Shown here piece after piece: positions 60,955 to 64,000 of a stretch of DNA of 64,000 bases. Source of the DNA: Kitasatospora purpeofusca (GTDB taxonomy: Bacteria; Actinomycetota; Actinomycetes; Streptomycetales; Streptomycetaceae); NCBI RefSeq assembly GCF_000718025.1, contig NZ_JODS01000006.1, positions 124,001-188,000 of the forward strand, read 5' to 3'. Position numbers and translations under genes: made by a program. The notes beneath the pieces were generated by a model, which did not search any database, had not been told where the DNA came from, and saw only the letters and a program-made list of their open reading frames with translations. Position 1 is the first letter of the stretch. Each line of letters opens with the position of its first letter.

Positions 60955-62696
60955 CAGTACTTACGCTCCATCGGCTGGTAGCGGGTCGTGACGACCGGCT
61001 TGTAGTCGAGGCGGATGGAGGTGCTGCCGTCGGCGGCGACCTCCTGGTACGCCATGGTGTGCTGCATGAACTTCACGTCGTCACGGGTCGGGAAGTCCTC
61101 GCGGTAGTGACCGCCGCGCGACTCCTCGCGGGCGAGCGCCGAGACCGCCAGGACCTCGGCCAGGTCGAGCAGGTTGCCCAGCTCGATGGCCTCCAGCAGG
61201 TCCGTGTTGTAGCGGAAGCCCTTGTCCTGGATCGAGACGTTCTTGTAGCGCTCCTTCAGCGCGGCGATGTCCTCGACCGCCTGCTTCAGGGTGGCGCCGG
61301 TGCGGTACACCATCGCGTTGGCGTCCATGGACTCCTGCAGCTCCTTGCGGATCTGCGCCACGGACTCGGTGCCGGTGGACTCGCGGAGCGAGTCGACCAG
61401 GTTCTGGACCAGCTGCTCCGGGTTCTCCGGCAGCGGGACGAAGTCGTTGGCGTCGGCGAAGCCCGCGGCGGCGAGGCCCGCGCGACGGCCGAAGACGTTG
61501 ATGTCCAGCAGCGAGTTGGTGCCCAGGCGGTTGGCGCCGTGCACGGACACGCAGGCGACCTCGCCGGCCGCGTACAGGCCCGGGACGACGTCGGTGTTGT
61601 TGCGCAGCACCTCACCCTCGACGTTGGTCGGGATGCCGCCCATGGCGTAGTGCGCGGTGGGCTGGATCGGGATCGGGTCCGTGTAGGGCTCGATGCCGAG
61701 GTAGGTGCGGGCGAACTCGGTGATGTCCGGGAGCTTGGCGTCCAGCTGCTCCGGCGGCAGGTGGGTCAGGTCCAGGTAGACGTGGTCGCCGTCCGGACCG
61801 CAGCCGCGGCCTTCGCGGATCTCGGTGTAGATCGCGCGGGAGCAGACGTCACGGGACGCGAGGTCCTTCATGACGGGGGCGTAGCGCTCCATGAAGCGCT
61901 CGCCGTCCTTGTTGCGCAGGATGCCGCCCTCGCCGCGGGCGCCCTCGGTGAGCAGGATGCCCATCCGCCAGATGCCCGTCGGGTGGAACTGGAAGAACTC
62001 CATGTCCTCCAGCGGCAGGCCGCGGCGGTAGGCCACCGCCTGGCCGTCACCGGTGAGGGTGTGGGCGTTCGAGGAGACCTTGAACATCTTGCCGGTGCCG
62101 CCGGAGGCGAACACGACGGCCTTGGCCTGGAAGACGTGGATCTCGCCGGTGGCCAGCTCGTAGGCGACGACGCCGGCCGTGCGGCCCTCGTTGATCAGCA
62201 GGTCCAGGACGTAGAACTCGTTGAAGAACTCGACGCCGTGCTTGACGCAGTTCTGGAACAGCGTCTGCAGGATCATGTGACCGGTGCGGTCGGCCGCGTA
62301 GCAGGAACGGCGGACCGGGGCCTCGCCGTGGTTGCGGGAGTGGCCGCCGAAGCGGCGCTGGTCGATCCGGCCCTGCTCGGTGCGGGAGAAGGGCAGACCC
62401 ATCTTCTCCAGGTCGAGGACCGCGTCGATGGCCTCCTTGCACATGATCTCGGCGGCGTCCTGGTCGACCAGGTAGTCACCACCCTTGACCGTGTCGAAGG
62501 TGTGCCACTCCCAGTTGTCCTCCTCGACGTTGGCCAGGGCGGCGCACATGCCGCCCTGGGCCGCGCCGGTGTGGGACCGGGTCGGGTAGAGCTTGGTCAG
62601 GACCGCGGTGCGGCTGCGCTGCGTCGACTCGATGGCGGCGCGCATCCCGGCGCCGCCGGCGCCGACGATGACGGTGTCGTACTGGTGAATCTGCAT
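60954..62696 (-). CDS. sdhA: Succinate dehydrogenase flavoprotein subunit, 580 aa
   Basis: Catalytic subunit oxidising succinate to fumarate. The FAD Rossmann motif is VIVGAGGAGMRAAIES (9-24). Covalent FAD attachment is expected at His42 in RSHTGAAQGGM. The substrate domain has GHSRNHGEAPVRRSCYAADRTGH and GLYAAGEVACVSVHGANRLGTNSLLD. The C-terminal helical domain ends TTRYQPMERKY. The length is normal. Start: ATG at 62696. The ribosome site is weak (a GGCGAG run ~13 bases upstream). It is 54 bases after the sdhD stop. Confidence 0.97.
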   Translation of the reverse strand: MQIHQYDTVIVGAGGAGMRAAIESTQRSRTAVLTKLYPTRSHTGAAQGGMCAALANVEEDNWEWHTFDTVKGGDYLVDQDAAEIMCKEAIDAVLDLEKMGLPFSRTEQGRIDQRRFGGHSRNHGEAPVRRSCYAADRTGHMILQTLFQNCVKHGVEFFNEFYVLDLLINEGRTAGVVAYELATGEIHVFQAKAVVFASGGTGKMFKVSSNAHTLTGDGQAVAYRRGLPLEDMEFFQFHPTGIWRMGILLTEGARGEGGILRNKDGERFMERYAPVMKDLASRDVCSRAIYTEIREGRGCGPDGDHVYLDLTHLPPEQLDAKLPDITEFARTYLGIEPYTDPIPIQPTAHYAMGGIPTNVEGEVLRNNTDVVPGLYAAGEVACVSVHGANRLGTNSLLDINVFGRRAGLAAAGFADANDFVPLPENPEQLVQNLVDSLRESTGTESVAQIRKELQESMDANAMVYRTGATLKQAVEDIAALKERYKNVSIQDKGFRYNTDLLEAIELGNLLDLAEVLAVSALAREESRGGHYREDFPTRDDVKFMQHTMAYQEVAADGSTSIRLDYKPVVTTRYQPMERKY

Positions 62697-62750
62697 GGGG
62701 GGTTAACTCGCCTCTGGCCTCTGCCGATGTCCGATGTGGATGCTGTCGGC

Positions 62751-63242
62751 TCAGATGTTGGGATCGAAGGTGAAGATCACCAGGGTGCCGAGCAGCACGG
62801 TGAAGACCGTGGCGGTACCCATGAGGCCCTTCAGCCAGAGCCGGGTGGAGTCCTTCTCGGCGTAGTCGTTGATGACCTGACGCATGCCGTTGGCGCCGTG
62901 CAGCATGGCGAGCCAGAGCATGGTGAGGTCCCAGACCTGCCAGAACGGCGAGGCCCAGCGGCCGGCCACGAAGGCGAAGCCGATCTTGGAGACGCCGCCG
63001 TCGAGCACCAGCATGATCAGCAGGTGGCCGAGGATCAGCACCACGAGGACGATGCCGGACAGGCGCATGAAGAGCCACGCCAGCATCTCGAAGTTGGTAC
63101 GGGTGCGGCGCGGGGTCTTCTTCGACCGCTGCCTGGCCGGTTCGATCACGAACGCGTCGGCCGGGTTGCCGGTGCCGAGACCCTTGCCGGTGTGCGCCTG
63201 GGCGGAGGGGACCACCAGAGCGTCGGAGATTTCCGTGGACAT
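62751..63242 (-). CDS. sdhD: Succinate dehydrogenase hydrophobic anchor subunit, 163 aa
   Basis: Membrane anchor of complex II that helps bind haem b and quinone. A ~45-residue hydrophilic N-terminal extension is rich in Lys/Arg (KKTPRRTRTNF). Three transmembrane helices follow: ~52-80 (LAWLFMRLSGIVLVVLILGHLLIML), ~100-118 and ~137-160. Candidate haem-ligand histidines are His73 (LGHLL) and His115 (AMLHGANGMRQ). Start: ATG at 63242, eight bases after the sdhC stop. The long N-terminus is typical of actinobacterial SdhD. Confidence 0.93.
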   Translation of the reverse strand: MSTEISDALVVPSAQAHTGKGLGTGNPADAFVIEPARQRSKKTPRRTRTNFEMLAWLFMRLSGIVLVVLILGHLLIMLVLDGGVSKIGFAFVAGRWASPFWQVWDLTMLWLAMLHGANGMRQVINDYAEKDSTRLWLKGLMGTATVFTVLLGTLVIFTFDPNI

Positions 63243-63250
63243 GTCTCAGA

Positions 63251-63631
63251 TCACTTCCCGAACCAGGAGGTCAGCGTGTGCTGCAGGATCGGGTAGAAGG
63301 CGCCGGCCATGAGGACGACCCAGACTCCGACCACGGTCCAGAGCATCTGCTTCTGGTACTTCGGGCCCTTGGACCAGAAGTCGACGGCGACGACGCGCAG
63401 TCCGTTCAGGGCGTGGAACAGGATGGCGGCCACCAGGCCGTACTCCATCAGGTTCACGAGCGGCGTCTTGTACGTCTGAATGACGGTGTCGTACGCCTCG
63501 GGAGACACCCGCACCAGTGCGGTGTCCAGGACATGGGCGAACAGGAAGAAGAAGATGAGGACGCCGGTGACTCGATGAGCCACCCAGCTCCACATGCCTT
63601 CCCGGCCGCGGTACAGCGTTCCAGCCGGCAC
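63251..63631 (-). CDS. sdhC: Succinate dehydrogenase cytochrome b556 subunit, 126 aa
   Basis: The other membrane anchor of complex II. The conserved start of the family is SWVAHRVTGVLIFFFLFAHVLDTALV, with further helices around ~55-80 (LVNLMEYGLVAAILFHALNGLRV) and ~98-118. His33 (FAHVLD) and His73 (FHALNG) are plausible haem ligands. Start: GTG at 63631 with GGAGGG in the leader. As the first gene, it sets the operon order sdhC-sdhD-sdhA-sdhB. A TAGGAT -10 candidate at 63721-63716 gives a ~78-nt leader. Confidence 0.94.
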   Translation of the reverse strand: MPAGTLYRGREGMWSWVAHRVTGVLIFFFLFAHVLDTALVRVSPEAYDTVIQTYKTPLVNLMEYGLVAAILFHALNGLRVVAVDFWSKGPKYQKQMLWTVVGVWVVLMAGAFYPILQHTLTSWFGK

Positions 63632-63895
63632 GGAAAAACCCTCCGGAAGCGATTGGGGGCTCGGCCGGCTTCGGTGTCGGTCAGCCCGGCCGGGTACGGT
63701 CCACCGGCCGCGAGCATCCTATCGACGCGTTGTCGGGAACCGCCTCCGGGGGTCCGAGGTGTGATCAATCAGGCACGACTGGCCTAGTCGGGCGGGAACC
63801 CGGGCGGGAATCGCGACGCAGAGTGACCGCTCGAGTGCTCCGGGTCGCGCTACGGTGGCCCACCCGTTCGCCGCCGACACCCCGCCGAGGCCCCC
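63632..63895. other. sdhC upstream region
   Basis: It contains the sdh -10 candidate TAGGAT (minus strand, 63721-63716) and a cgact/agtcg inverted repeat at 63776-63790. A TACGGT -10-like box on the plus strand at 63851-63856 may serve the gene at the right edge. No other gene is supported. Confidence 0.5.
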
Positions 63896-64000
63896 GTGCC
63901 GCACCGCGCCCCGCATCCCGCCCGTCCCGCCCGCCCGTCCGGCCCGCTGCCGGTGACCCAGCAACGGGCCGTCCCACCGCTGGCCGTCCCGCTGCTGGCC
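63896..64000 (+). CDS. Possible N-terminus of an exported protein, cut by the window edge
   Basis: The frame opens with GTG at 63896 and stays open to base 64000 (35 codons). The sequence is Arg/Pro-rich and then becomes hydrophobic (RAVPPLAVPLLA), which could be the start of a signal peptide. GAGG lies about five bases upstream of the start, and a -10-like TACGGT lies 40 bases upstream. The product cannot be identified from this fragment, and a different start or no gene at all is possible. Confidence 0.3.
   Translation, partial: MPHRAPHPARPARPSGPLPVTQQRAVPPLAVPLLA

Overview
The window is high-GC (roughly 70-75 %) actinobacterial chromosome, almost certainly from the family Streptomycetaceae (Streptomyces, Kitasatospora or a close relative). 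The clues are the codon bias, GTG starts, many leaderless-type promoters, Ser/Thr kinases with extracellular sensor domains, PspC sensor kinases, and a gene order (guaB3 - kinases - guaA - pcrA - icmB - sucCD - purNH - folD - mdh - trpS - dacA - sdhBADC) that matches the central Streptomyces chromosome as I remember it. I saw no rRNA, tRNA, CRISPR array, insertion sequence, prophage or att site.

Layout. 1-7243: end of a guaB3-type gene, a small membrane protein, then two PknB-type kinases flanking a predicted pseudokinase, with a PH/SHOCT-type protein between them. 7335-12671: succinate-semialdehyde dehydrogenase, a GMC oxidoreductase with a cysteine cluster, and a zinc-ribbon membrane protein. 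12672-13718 is a long non-coding stretch upstream of guaA. 15511-20748: DoxX-Rieske fusion and an envelope-stress-like set (PspC/LiaF-like protein, divergent PspC histidine kinase and LuxR-type regulator). 20834-25117: PcrA helicase, an M23 peptidase and an orphan B12-binding mutase subunit. 25242-33189: a five-gene divergent cluster (DUF5691, SWIM zinc finger, MoxR AAA+ ATPase, DUF5682, VWA protein), the best candidate here for a poorly described multi-protein system.

33573-49866 is mostly core metabolism: sucCD, a LuxR-HTH/sigma-like membrane protein, DUF6350, purNH, an RDD protein, folD, DUF3017, mdh, a CBS/CorC membrane protein, trpS and a 2H phosphoesterase. 49851-57329 is a cell-envelope polymer locus: two large CDP-glycerol glycerophosphotransferase-family proteins, one fused to a GT2 domain, plus a stand-alone GT2. 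57425-60095 holds a BrkB-family protein, a D,D-carboxypeptidase and a small membrane protein. 60181-63631 is the succinate dehydrogenase operon sdhCDAB on the minus strand.

Functionally the window combines TCA-cycle enzymes (SucCD, Mdh, SdhCDAB), purine and folate synthesis (GuaA, PurN, PurH, FolD) and envelope sensing and assembly (kinases, PspC system, glycerophosphotransferases, M23 and D,D-peptidases). Coordinates and starts were worked out by reading the sequence; family names come from motif recognition, not from a database search.
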